Assembly (NCBI GenBank): GCA_903909375.1
Contig: CAIVVM010000024.1
Location: 1 to 64,000 of the forward strand
Length of the DNA: 64,000 nt
Direction: 5' to 3'
DNA from: an uncultured Alphaproteobacteria bacterium
GTDB taxonomy: Bacteria; Pseudomonadota; Alphaproteobacteria; Caulobacterales; Caulobacteraceae
The position numbers and the translations under genes are program-made. This document shows positions 7,249 to 15,779 of this stretch, one piece after another (position 1 is the stretch's first letter; each line of letters begins with the position of its first letter). The notes under the pieces are model-generated. The model was not told the DNA's origin. It saw only the letters and a program-made list of their open reading frames with translations, and did not search any database.

Positions 7249-8451
7249 TCACTTGCTTTGCGTAAGGTCCGGCAAGCCCAGAATGCGCTTCGAGACGATA
7301 TTCGACTGCACCTCGGACGAGCCGCCGAAGATGGTGAAGGCCTTGCCGAACAGCCAGCCGCGCACTGCGCCCAGTTCCTCAGCCGAGAAGTCGTCGCCCT
7401 CCCAGCCCAGGCCCTGATGGCCCATGATCTCCAGCGCCATCTCGTGACGCTCCTGGATGAGGGATGTGCCGGCGTTCTTCATGATCGAGGTGGTGTTGCC
7501 GGGGCTGGCGTTGCCGCGCGCCTCGACCATGGCGCGCACAGCGGTCTGCTGGAACGCGCGCATGTTCATCACATTGTTGATCAGGCGGGTGCGCAGATCG
7601 GAGTCGGCGATCCGGCCTTCCTCGTCGACGCCCACATATTCCTTGGCCAGTTGCTCGATGGGCTTGCCGCCCGAGCCCAGCCCGCCGCCGGCGCCGGTGA
7701 GGCCCGAACGCTCGTGCTGCAGCAGCCGCTTGGCGATGGTCCAGCCGCCGTTCAGCGGTCCGACCAGGTTCTTCTTGTCGGCGAGGGCGTCAGTCAGGAA
7801 CACTTCGCAGAAAGGTGAAGAGCCTGCGATCAGAGGAATCGGACGGGTTTCAACGCCCTTCTGATGCATGGTGAACAGTACAAACGAGATGCCTTCGTGT
7901 TTCTTCGAAGTATCCGTGCGAACCAGACAGAAGCACCAGTCGGCCCATTGCGCGCCGCTCGTCCAGATTTTCTGACCGTTGATGACAAAGTGGTCGCCCT
8001 TGTCTTCGGCTTTAGTCTGCAGACCTGCGAGGTCAGAGCCGGCGCCCGGCTCGGAGAAGCCCTGACACCAGGCGATCTCGCCGCGGCAGATCGGCGGGAT
8101 GTGCTCCTGCTTCTGCGCTTCGGTGCCGTATTCCAGCAGGGTTGGGCCGAACATCATCACGCCCATGCCGCCGATCGGGTTGTAGGCCCGCGCCCGGGCG
8201 AACTCGCCCTGCACCACCCGCGCTTCGGCCGAGCTAAGTCCGCCGCCGCCGTATTCCTTCGGCCAGGTGGGGGTGCCCCAGCCCTTGGAGCCGACCGCCT
8301 TGCGCCAGGCTTCCATGTCGGGTGTGGGCGTGTTGCGCTCCTCCACCTGCATCGGGTTCTTGCCCTTGAGCGCAGCGGGGAAATTCGCCTCGACCCAGGT
8401 CCTTACCTCGCCCCGGAAGGCCTCGAGGTCAGTTCCGCCAAAATCCGCCAT
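7249..8451 (-). CDS. Acyl-CoA dehydrogenase family protein, long subunit (400 aa)
   Basis: The protein starts MADFGGTDLEAFRGEVRTW at ATG 8451; the open frame extends further upstream only through a repeat. It has the acyl-CoA dehydrogenase flavin-binding signature WCQGFSEPGAGSDLA, the WTSGAQWADWCFCLVRTD middle-domain segment and the C-terminal IFGGSSEVQSNIVSKRILGLP motif. Length is normal. It is one of five close paralogues in a row and is closest by eye to those at 8644 and 9986. Probably oxidises a branched or ring-bearing acyl-CoA, alone or with the 365-residue partner; substrate is unknown. Confidence 0.87.
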   Translation of the reverse strand: MADFGGTDLEAFRGEVRTWVEANFPAALKGKNPMQVEERNTPTPDMEAWRKAVGSKGWGTPTWPKEYGGGGLSSAEARVVQGEFARARAYNPIGGMGVMMFGPTLLEYGTEAQKQEHIPPICRGEIAWCQGFSEPGAGSDLAGLQTKAEDKGDHFVINGQKIWTSGAQWADWCFCLVRTDTSKKHEGISFVLFTMHQKGVETRPIPLIAGSSPFCEVFLTDALADKKNLVGPLNGGWTIAKRLLQHERSGLTGAGGGLGSGGKPIEQLAKEYVGVDEEGRIADSDLRTRLINNVMNMRAFQQTAVRAMVEARGNASPGNTTSIMKNAGTSLIQERHEMALEIMGHQGLGWEGDDFSAEELGAVRGWLFGKAFTIFGGSSEVQSNIVSKRILGLPDLTQSK

Positions 8452-8485
8452 CTGTCTTCGTCCTCTTTGAAATATCTCGCCAGAC

Positions 8486-8636
8486 CCTGCCTCCCACGCG
8501 AAGCGGGGGAGGGGGACCGCGCCCCGCAGAGGGCGTGGTGGAGGGGGCGGGCTCAAGCTCCGAGCCTAGCCTCGCCCCTTCCACCATCGGCGCTCCGGCC
8601 GATGGTCCCCCTTCCCCGTGAACGGGGAAGGCAGGA
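8486..8636. repeat. Paired palindromic repeats in gap between dehydrogenase genes 2 and 3
   Basis: Same two-armed arrangement and the same total length (151 bases) as 7085-7235, including the non-repeat centre, so the two gaps descend from one duplicated element or one repeated dimer. Confidence 0.75.
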
Positions 8637-8643
8637 TGTATCC

Positions 8644-9849
8644 TTACCCCCTCTGCGTCACCTCGGGCAGTCCGAGAATCCGCTTCGAGATGATGTTCAA
8701 CTGCACTTCCCAGGAGCCGCCCGCAATGGTTCCGCTCTTGGTGCGCAGCATGGCCTTGATCGTGCCGGTCTCCTCGTCGGTGAATCCGGCGCCGTCCCAG
8801 CCCAGGCCCTGATGGCCCAGCACCTCGACCGACAGCTCGGCCTTGTCCTGGCGCACCTTGGAACCCACGTTCTTCAGCACCGATGAGGCCGCATTGGGGC
8901 CGGAGTTCCCGCGATTCTCGTCAGCCGCCCGTCGCCCGGTGAGCTGGAAGGCGCGTTCCTCCATCAGGTGTTCGGTAATCCGCCGGCGCAGGTCCACGTC
9001 GGCCAACCTGCCGCTGTCGTCGACGCCCACATAGGCCTTGGCCAGATCCTTCAGCGGGGGTCCGGGCACGGCGCCGGGACCGGGACCGCCACCCGCGCCG
9101 GAAATGCCCTCCCGCTCGTGCTGCAACAGTCGCTTGGCGATGGTCCAGCCACCGTTCAGCGGCCCCATCAGGTTGGCCTTGGGCACCTTCACATCGGTGA
9201 AGAAGGTCTCGCAGAAGGGCGCTGTGTCGTTGATCAGCCGGATCGGCCGCGGCTCTACGCCGCCGCCGGCCATATCGATAAGCAGGAAGCTGATCCCCTC
9301 ATGCTTCTTGGACGTATCGGTACGTACCAGACAGAAGCACCAGTCAGCCTTGTCGGCGCCGCTCGTCCAGATCTTGCTGCCGTCCACCACATAGTGGTCG
9401 CCCATGTCGACGGCCTTGGTCTGCAAGGACGCCAGGTCTGATCCGGCGCCGGGTTCGGAGAACCCCTGGCACCACATCTTCTCACCCTTCACGATGGCCG
9501 GGATATGCTCCTGCTTCTGGGCTTCGGTGCCGTACTCCAGCAGGGTCGGCCCGAACATGATGACGCCCATGCCGCCGATCGGATTATAGGCGCCGATGGC
9601 GGCCATCTCCTGGGCCAGCACCTTGGCTTCCTCCCGGCTGAGGCCGCCGCCGCCATAGACCCGGGGCCAGGTGGGCGTGCCCCAGCCCTTGTCGCCCATG
9701 GCCTTGCGCCAGGCATCCCGCTCGGGGCTCAGCGCTTCCAGCCGTTCGCCACCGCCCGTGGCGCCCTTCAGGGACGCCGGAAAGTTGGCCATCAGCCATT
9801 CGCGAACGTCCGCTCTGAAGGCGTCGAGGGTATTACCGAAATCCGCCAT
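8644..9849 (-). CDS. Acyl-CoA dehydrogenase family protein, long subunit (401 aa)
   Basis: Starts MADFGNTLDAFRADVREW at ATG 9849. It keeps WCQGFSEPGAGSDLA, WTSGADKADWCFCLVRTD and a C-terminal AGGSWEVQLNIISKRILGLP. The aromatic Trp in the last motif replaces the small residue of its neighbours and may mark a different acyl pocket. A glycine/proline-rich insertion (GAGGGPGPGAVPGP) lies before the C-terminal domain. It lies between two repeat-filled gaps in the array and is probably co-transcribed with the other dehydrogenases. Confidence 0.86.
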   Translation of the reverse strand: MADFGNTLDAFRADVREWLMANFPASLKGATGGGERLEALSPERDAWRKAMGDKGWGTPTWPRVYGGGGLSREEAKVLAQEMAAIGAYNPIGGMGVIMFGPTLLEYGTEAQKQEHIPAIVKGEKMWCQGFSEPGAGSDLASLQTKAVDMGDHYVVDGSKIWTSGADKADWCFCLVRTDTSKKHEGISFLLIDMAGGGVEPRPIRLINDTAPFCETFFTDVKVPKANLMGPLNGGWTIAKRLLQHEREGISGAGGGPGPGAVPGPPLKDLAKAYVGVDDSGRLADVDLRRRITEHLMEERAFQLTGRRAADENRGNSGPNAASSVLKNVGSKVRQDKAELSVEVLGHQGLGWDGAGFTDEETGTIKAMLRTKSGTIAGGSWEVQLNIISKRILGLPEVTQRG

Positions 9850-9855
9850 CTCAAG

Positions 9856-9980
9856 TTCCTCCCCCGTTTGCGGGGGAGGGGGACCGCGAAGCGGTGGAGG
9901 GGGCGTTGCCCGGACCACCGAATGCGCCGCAGCGCCCCCTCCGACCCTTCGGGCCACCTCCCCCGCACGCGGGGGAGGAT
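9856..9980. repeat. Paired palindromic repeats in gap between dehydrogenase genes 3 and 4
   Basis: Two short inverted copies (CCTCCCCCGTTTGCGGGGGAGG at the left, CCTCCCCCGCACGCGGGGGAGG at the right) with GGGGGACCGC extensions. This is a more compact subtype than those at 7085 and 8486, and resembles the pair at 31231-31368. Confidence 0.75.
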
Positions 9981-9985
9981 TAATG

Positions 9986-11191
9986 TTACCCCTGCGTCGT
10001 ATCCGGCAGTCCCAGGATGCGCTTGGAGACGATATTGCTCTGCACTTCCTGGCTGCCGCCGTAGATCGTTGTCGCCTTGCCCGAGAGCCAGGCGCGAACC
10101 GTCTCCAGCTCGTCCCTGTCGAAGTCCTCACCGGCCCAGCCCAGTCCCTGATGGCCCATGATCTCCAGCAACAGTTCCGACCGGTTCTGGCCGATCCAGG
10201 TGCCGGAGTTCTTCATCACCGAGGTGGTCGCCGAAGGGTTCACATTGCCCTTGGCCTCGTCCATGGCCCGCAGGACCGTCAGGGCGTGAGCCTTGGCGTT
10301 GATCTGGTGCTGCGAGATCCGGGTGCGCAGATCGCTGTCGGCCAACCGGCCCTGATCGTCGACGCCAACGTACTTCTTGGCCATGTCGGGGATCGAGATC
10401 CCGCCGCTGCCGGCCATCCGCGACCCGCCCTGGCCCGAGCGTTCATGCTGCAGCAGCCGCTTGCCCACCGACCAGCCGCCGTTCAGCGGCCCGACCATGT
10501 CGTCCTTCTCGGCGCGCGCATCGGTGAAGAAGGTCTCGCAGAACGGCGAGGAGCCCGCGATCAGCTTGATCGGCCGGGTCTCGACCCCCGGCTGGTGCAT
10601 ATTGATGAGCACAAAACTTATGCCCTCGTGCTTCTTCGTGGTATCTGTACGGACCAGACAGAAGCACCAGTCGGCGTATTGCGCGCCGCTCGTCCAGATC
10701 TTCTGGCCATTGATTTTCCAGTGATCTCCGGCGTCCTCGCACTTGGTCATCAGACTGGCGAGGTCCGATCCGGCGCCGGGTTCGGAATACCCCTGGCACC
10801 AGCGCAGCTCACCCTTCACGATCGGCGGGATGTGGCGCTGCTTCTGCTCTTCGGTGCCGTATTCCAGCAGGGTCGGGCCAAACATCGACAGGCCCATCCC
10901 GGTCATCGGGTTGTAGGCGCCGATCCGGTCCATTTCATCGGCCAGCACCCGCGCCTCGGCGCCCGTCAGGCCGCCCGCGCCATATTTCTTCGGCCAGGTG
11001 GGTGTGCCCCAGCCCTTCTCGGCCATCCGCTGCTTCCAGACCAGATAGTCACCGGTGGGTTTTACCCCGCCCATGATCATCCGGGCGCCCGCCTCGGGAT
11101 CCTCCCGCAGCGACTGCGGATAGTTGGCCTCAAGCCAGGTCCGCGCCTCCGTCCGGAACGTGTCCAGGTCCGAACCGCCGAAATCCGCCAT
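9986..11191 (-). CDS. Acyl-CoA dehydrogenase family protein, long subunit (401 aa)
   Basis: Starts MADFGGSDLDTFRTEARTW at ATG 11191 behind GGGAGGATGCG. Contains WCQGYSEPGAGSDLA, WTSGAQYADWCFCLVRTD and YGGSQEVQSNIVSKRILGLP. It is the same family and size as its neighbours on both sides. The gap to the upstream dehydrogenase at 11238 is 46 bases without repeats, suggesting co-transcription. Confidence 0.87.
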   Translation of the reverse strand: MADFGGSDLDTFRTEARTWLEANYPQSLREDPEAGARMIMGGVKPTGDYLVWKQRMAEKGWGTPTWPKKYGAGGLTGAEARVLADEMDRIGAYNPMTGMGLSMFGPTLLEYGTEEQKQRHIPPIVKGELRWCQGYSEPGAGSDLASLMTKCEDAGDHWKINGQKIWTSGAQYADWCFCLVRTDTTKKHEGISFVLINMHQPGVETRPIKLIAGSSPFCETFFTDARAEKDDMVGPLNGGWSVGKRLLQHERSGQGGSRMAGSGGISIPDMAKKYVGVDDQGRLADSDLRTRISQHQINAKAHALTVLRAMDEAKGNVNPSATTSVMKNSGTWIGQNRSELLLEIMGHQGLGWAGEDFDRDELETVRAWLSGKATTIYGGSQEVQSNIVSKRILGLPDTTQG

Positions 11192-11237
11192 CGCATCCTC
11201 CCAAACTGGTGCTGTAATAATACCGCTTATTCTAATC

Positions 11238-12446
11238 CTACTTCGGATCGGGCAGGCCTAGAACCCTTTTTGAGACCACGTTCAGATTGATTTCCGAACT
11301 GCCACCCTCGATCGAGTTGGCCTTGGATCGCAGCCAGCCGCGAACGGCGGCCAGCTCGCCGGGCTCGTAGCCCTCGCCGGCCCAGCCCAGTCCCTGATGG
11401 CCCAGCCCCTCGATCAGCAGTTCGTTGCGCTCATGGGCGATCTTGGCCCCGGCGTACTTCATGGCGGCGGCCAGATTGGACGGACCGTTGCCGGCCTTGG
11501 ACTCATTCTGCTGACGGTGCACGGTCAGCTGGAAGGATCTGGCCTCCATCAGATGCTCCGTGATCCGGCGGCGCAGGTCGGTGTCGCTGAGCCGCCCGTC
11601 GGCCTCGACCCCGACGCCGGCCTTGGCCGCCTCGACGACGGTCGGCACCGCTGTGACCCCGCCGATGTTGCCGGCGCCCAGGCTGGCGCCGATGCCTTCC
11701 CGTTCGAACTGCAGCAGCCGCTTTGCGATCGTCCAGGCGCCGTTCAGCGGTCCGAACAGCTGATCCTTGGGCACCTTCACGTCGGTGAAGAAGGTCTCAC
11801 AGAACGGCGACGTCCCGTTGATCAGCAGGATCGGCCGCACTTCGACCCCCGGCGCCTTCATGTCGATCAGCAGGAAGCTGATCCCTTCATGCTTTTTCGA
11901 CCGGTCCGTGCGCACTAGACAGTAGCAGCGATCTGCGTACTGCGCGCCAGAAGTCCATATTTTTGAACCATTTACGAGGAAGTGGTCGCCCTTGTCCTCA
12001 GCCCAGGTCTGCAGCGACGCCAGGTCCGATCCGGCGCCTGGTTCGGAGTATCCCTGGCACCACCACACATCGCCGCTGACGATGCCGGGGAAGTGCTCTT
12101 TCTTCAGCGCATCGCTGCCGTACTCCAGCAGCGTCGGGCCGAACATCGAGACGCCCATGCCGCCGATGGGATTGCGGGCGCCGATTTTCGTCATCTCCTC
12201 GGCCAGCACCCGGGCCTCGTCGCGCGACAGGCCGCCGCCGCCGATTGACTTCGGCCAGACCGGCGTACCCCAGCCCTTGGCCCCCATGGCGCGGCGCCAG
12301 GCCAGTGCTTCAGGACTTTCCGGTTGGGCCTGAAGCTTGGCAAGCTGGGCCATCGGGGTCTCTGCCAGAGACTTCGGGAAATTGGCCTCCAGCCAATCCC
12401 GCGCCTCGGCCCGGAAGGTTTCTACGTCGCCGCCAAAATCTGCCAT
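11238..12446 (-). CDS. Acyl-CoA dehydrogenase family protein, long subunit (402 aa)
   Basis: Starts MADFGGDVETFRAEARDWL at ATG 12446, eight bases after the stop of the next dehydrogenase, so the two are almost certainly translated from one message. Motifs are WCQGYSEPGAGSDLA, WTSGAQYADRCYCLVRTD and SIEGGSSEINLNVVSKRVLG. The IEGGxSE-N form of the last motif is shared only with the gene at 12455 and separates these two from the three at 7249-11191. Confidence 0.87.
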   Translation of the reverse strand: MADFGGDVETFRAEARDWLEANFPKSLAETPMAQLAKLQAQPESPEALAWRRAMGAKGWGTPVWPKSIGGGGLSRDEARVLAEEMTKIGARNPIGGMGVSMFGPTLLEYGSDALKKEHFPGIVSGDVWWCQGYSEPGAGSDLASLQTWAEDKGDHFLVNGSKIWTSGAQYADRCYCLVRTDRSKKHEGISFLLIDMKAPGVEVRPILLINGTSPFCETFFTDVKVPKDQLFGPLNGAWTIAKRLLQFEREGIGASLGAGNIGGVTAVPTVVEAAKAGVGVEADGRLSDTDLRRRITEHLMEARSFQLTVHRQQNESKAGNGPSNLAAAMKYAGAKIAHERNELLIEGLGHQGLGWAGEGYEPGELAAVRGWLRSKANSIEGGSSEINLNVVSKRVLGLPDPK

Positions 12447-12454
12447 GTCTCGCC

Positions 12455-13660
12455 CTACTTCATGTCCGGAAGGCCAAGCACCCGCTTGGCGATTACATTG
12501 AGATTCACTTCCGAGGTGCCGCCCTCGATGGAGTTGGCCTTGGTTCTCAGCCAGCCGCGCACCGCGCCGATCTCCGGTGGATCATAGCCCTCGCCGTCCC
12601 AGCCCAGGCCCTGATGACCCAGCGCCTCGATCATGAGCTCGGAACGTTCCTTGGCGAACTCGGCCGCCGCAAATTTGATGATCGAAGTGGCTGCGCTTGG
12701 CCCATTGCCGGCGCGGCTCTCGGCCGCCGAACGATTGATGGTCTGTCGCAGCGCCTGGAAGTCCATCTTGTTGAGGGTGATCCGCTTGCGCAGGTCTGCA
12801 TCCGGGAGGGCGCCATAGGACGCGGCGAGGCTGGCCAGATCGCCGGACGCACCGCCGGCAGTGCTGCCCTCGCCGAAGCCTGCGGAGATGTTCTGCCGCT
12901 CATACTGCAACAGCCGCTTGGCGATTTCCCAACCACCATTGACCCGGCCGACCAGGTTTTCCTTGGGGATCTTCACGTCGGTGAAGAAGGTCTCGCAGAA
13001 CGGGCTCTCGCCGCTGATCAGCTGGATCGGCCTCGTCTCGACGCCCGGCGACGCCATGTCGATGAGCACGAACGAGATGCCCTCGTGCTTCTTGGTCGCG
13101 TCGGTCCGCACCAGGCAGAAGCACCAATCGGCCTTGTCCGCATAGCTCGTCCACACCTTGCTGCCGTTGATCAGCCAGTGGTCGCCCTTGTCCTCGCATC
13201 TGGTCGCTAATGCGGCCAGGTCCGAGCCGGCGCCTGGCTCGGAATAGCCCTGGCACCAGCGGACCTCGCCCTTGATGATCCGCGGCAGGTGGACCAGCTT
13301 CTGGGCTTCGGTGGCGTATTCTATAAGCACTGGCCCAAGCATCCAGATTCCGAAGGCCAGCACCGGCGGCCGGTACTTGCCAGCGGCCAGCTCCTTGTCC
13401 AGAATCCGGGCTTCGTCAGCCGTCAGCCCGCCGCCGCCATAGGCCTTTGGCCAGGTAGGTGTCGTCCACCCCTTGGCCGCCATGCGGTTCATCCAGAGGA
13501 TTTGCGGATCTTGGGAACCTGCGAACACCCGACCTCCCCAGACCGCTTCCGGGTCAGTCGGCGCATCGGCGCTGCGCAATTCGGCAGGATACATCGCCTT
13601 GAGCTGCTCGCGGACATCCTTTCGGAAGGCCTCAAGGTCGACGGCGCCGAAATCGGCCAT
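12455..13660 (-). CDS. Acyl-CoA dehydrogenase family protein, long subunit (401 aa), first gene of the array
   Basis: Starts MADFGAVDLEAFRKDVREQ at ATG 13660 with GGGAGATTGCC just upstream; the frame continues 31 codons further but without family similarity. Carries WCQGYSEPGAGSDLA, WTSYADKADWCFCLVRTD and SIEGGTSEVNLNVIAKRVLG. It is the most upstream member of the minus-strand array, so the operon promoter should lie in the 114 bases before the divergent gene at 13775. Nearest relative in the window is the gene at 11238. Confidence 0.87.
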   Translation of the reverse strand: MADFGAVDLEAFRKDVREQLKAMYPAELRSADAPTDPEAVWGGRVFAGSQDPQILWMNRMAAKGWTTPTWPKAYGGGGLTADEARILDKELAAGKYRPPVLAFGIWMLGPVLIEYATEAQKLVHLPRIIKGEVRWCQGYSEPGAGSDLAALATRCEDKGDHWLINGSKVWTSYADKADWCFCLVRTDATKKHEGISFVLIDMASPGVETRPIQLISGESPFCETFFTDVKIPKENLVGRVNGGWEIAKRLLQYERQNISAGFGEGSTAGGASGDLASLAASYGALPDADLRKRITLNKMDFQALRQTINRSAAESRAGNGPSAATSIIKFAAAEFAKERSELMIEALGHQGLGWDGEGYDPPEIGAVRGWLRTKANSIEGGTSEVNLNVIAKRVLGLPDMK

Positions 13661-13774
13661 GGCAATCTCCCAACTGTTACAGGACCCAAACTTAATGATC
13701 GTCCCGGCAAGGGCAAGCCGAATGAAACAGTTGTTTGAGCGGATGTGCGCCAACCTCGCTAAGAGAACGACTCA

Positions 13775-15460
13775 ATGAGCCTGTTGTCTGACCTGAAGCC
13801 CGCCACGAACGCCGCCGCACCATGGACGGCCGCGCTACTCACCCTGGCTGCGGGTGTCATGTTGCTGGCGTCGGCGGCCACGCCCTCCGAGCCGACGCGA
13901 TTCATCCGCGTTATGCAGATCGAGCCGGTGCTTCTGATCGAGCTCAGCCACTTCGCGTCAAGCGTGCTGGGGCTGCTCCTGGTGATGCTGGCCTTCGGGC
14001 TGCGGGCGCGGCTTGGTGCGGCCTGGGTGGCTACGATTGTGGTGTTGCTGGTGGCGGCCCCGCTCAGCCTGGTGAAAGGATTCATCTGGGAAGAAACCAC
14101 CATCCTGACCGCACTTGCCGTGATGCTCGTCCCCTTTCGCCGGGCGTTTCCGCGAACCGCGCGCCTGACACGTATGGAGGTGACCCCCGGGTGGTTGCTG
14201 TCTGCGGTCTGTCTTGTGGCCGGGGCTGGTCTACTTGGTGTCTGGTCGTTCCAGCATGCCGACTACGGCGAGATGCCGTGGTGGGAAGTCATGGCGGATG
14301 AGGATGCGGCGCGGTCTCTTCGCGGCTGGGTTGGCGCGGCCATGGCGTTGTTGGCGGTCGGTGTCTGGCGCCTGCTGGCCTCTGCCGCCACGCCCGCGAT
14401 CGTCGGGGATGACGACCTGGAGTTTCAGCGTGTACGCGCGATCCTGGCTAATGCCGAGGTGTCCAAGCCGACATCCAACCTCGCGCTCCTGGGTGACAAG
14501 CGGTTTCTGTTTTCTGCGTCTGGCGACACCTTCCTGATGTTCGGGGTCAGGGGGCGCAGCTGGATCGCGATGGGCCCGCCGGTCGGGCGACGCGACGAGC
14601 GACTCGAATTGCTCTGGCAGTTCCGCGAGCTCGCCGACTCCCATGCGGCGCGCCCGGGTTTCTACCTGCTCGAGGCCGACGATCTGCCAGACATCGTCGA
14701 GTTGGGTTTTGCGATCCAGAAGCTGGGTGAAGCGGCTGTGACCCCGCTGGAAGACTTCACTATCGAGGGCACCAAACGCGGGAACCTGCGGCGTGCCTGG
14801 CGCAAGGCGGCCGAGGAAGGCGCGACCTTCGAGGTCGTGCCGCCGGAGGCTGTCGAGGCGCTGATTCCGGATCTGCAGCGAATTTCGGACGAGTGGCTTG
14901 CGGGACACGCGGGCGGCGAGAAAGGTTTCGCGCTGGGCGGCTTCCATCCGCCCTATGTCCAGCAGTTCCCGGTGGCGCTGGTGCGCTGGGAGGGTCGGAT
15001 CGTGGCCTTTGCGACCCTCTGGCCCGTGGCCTCCCTGTCGGCGTATTCGATCGATCTGATGCGCTATGTCGAGGAAGGTCCGCGCCGGATCATGGACTAT
15101 CTGTTCGTCGAACTGATCCAGTGGGGGCGCGAGCAGGGCTACGCCGCCTTTGACTTCGGCATGGCGCCACTGTCCGGTCTGGATGATCGCCCGCTGGCGC
15201 CGATGCTGTCGCGGGTGGGTCGGCTGATCTTCGACCGCGGCGAGGAAATCTACAACTTCCAGGGCGTGCGCGGATACAAGGACAAGTACGATCCCTTGTG
15301 GCAGCCGCGATATGTCGCAGCCCCGCGGAAGTGGGCCATCCCGCTCTTGCTGGCCGATGTCGGATTGTTGACCTCCGGGGGTATGGCCAACCTTGCCAAG
15401 CGCCCTTCGAAGAAGACGGATGAGACTGTCCCGGCGGCGGCTACAGCCCCGGCGGGTTGA
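13775..15460 (+). CDS. mprF: MprF-like phosphatidylglycerol aminoacyltransferase (DUF2156), short form
   Basis: A 561-residue protein. Residues 15-205 hold about six membrane helices; from about 225 onward is the cytosolic DUF2156 domain with KRGNLRRAWRKA, AYSIDLMRY, FDFGMAPLSGL and NFQGVRGYKDKYDP, all hallmarks of lysyl/alanyl-phosphatidylglycerol synthases. These enzymes move an amino acid from aminoacyl-tRNA to phosphatidylglycerol and lower membrane negative charge. Full MprF proteins are about 850 residues with a large flippase half; this one has only the last helices plus the synthase, so it may make the lipid without flipping it. Which amino acid is used cannot be told. Confidence 0.8.
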   Translation: MSLLSDLKPATNAAAPWTAALLTLAAGVMLLASAATPSEPTRFIRVMQIEPVLLIELSHFASSVLGLLLVMLAFGLRARLGAAWVATIVVLLVAAPLSLVKGFIWEETTILTALAVMLVPFRRAFPRTARLTRMEVTPGWLLSAVCLVAGAGLLGVWSFQHADYGEMPWWEVMADEDAARSLRGWVGAAMALLAVGVWRLLASAATPAIVGDDDLEFQRVRAILANAEVSKPTSNLALLGDKRFLFSASGDTFLMFGVRGRSWIAMGPPVGRRDERLELLWQFRELADSHAARPGFYLLEADDLPDIVELGFAIQKLGEAAVTPLEDFTIEGTKRGNLRRAWRKAAEEGATFEVVPPEAVEALIPDLQRISDEWLAGHAGGEKGFALGGFHPPYVQQFPVALVRWEGRIVAFATLWPVASLSAYSIDLMRYVEEGPRRIMDYLFVELIQWGREQGYAAFDFGMAPLSGLDDRPLAPMLSRVGRLIFDRGEEIYNFQGVRGYKDKYDPLWQPRYVAAPRKWAIPLLLADVGLLTSGGMANLAKRPSKKTDETVPAAATAPAG

Positions 15461-15647
15461 CGCCTGCCATCCGGAGAGCGCTGAACAGGAACATCATGGC
15501 CCCCGCTGCCGCCAGCAGCATGATGAAGCGCCAGGGCGCCATGCGTGGGCCCTTCAGCGGGTTGGGCGGCCGCGCGCCGCGCCAGCCGGCGAACAGCCCG
15601 ATGGCCGCCAGGGCCAACCCAAGACTGACCGAGGTCGAGATCGTCAT
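15441..15647 (-). CDS. Small two-helix membrane protein, unknown
   Basis: A 68-residue protein with two hydrophobic stretches (residues 4-22 and 42-60) joined by a basic, proline-rich loop. It converges on the mprF-like gene and overlaps its last 20 bases. The hydrophobicity pattern and codon use look real rather than a shadow frame. No function can be given. Confidence 0.5.
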   Translation of the reverse strand: MTISTSVSLGLALAAIGLFAGWRGARPPNPLKGPRMAPWRFIMLLAAAGAMMFLFSALRMAGVNPPGL

Positions 15648-15779
15648 TGTCCCGGTTTAGTCCGCAGCGAGGAGATCATCCACAGAAACCCCGTGACGCA
15701 CCAGATGTTGTGTTAACGGCGCGTTTACACCCCACAGTTCGGCGCCTAGGGTAAGGCCTGTTCGAGAGGTGCGATTCGA

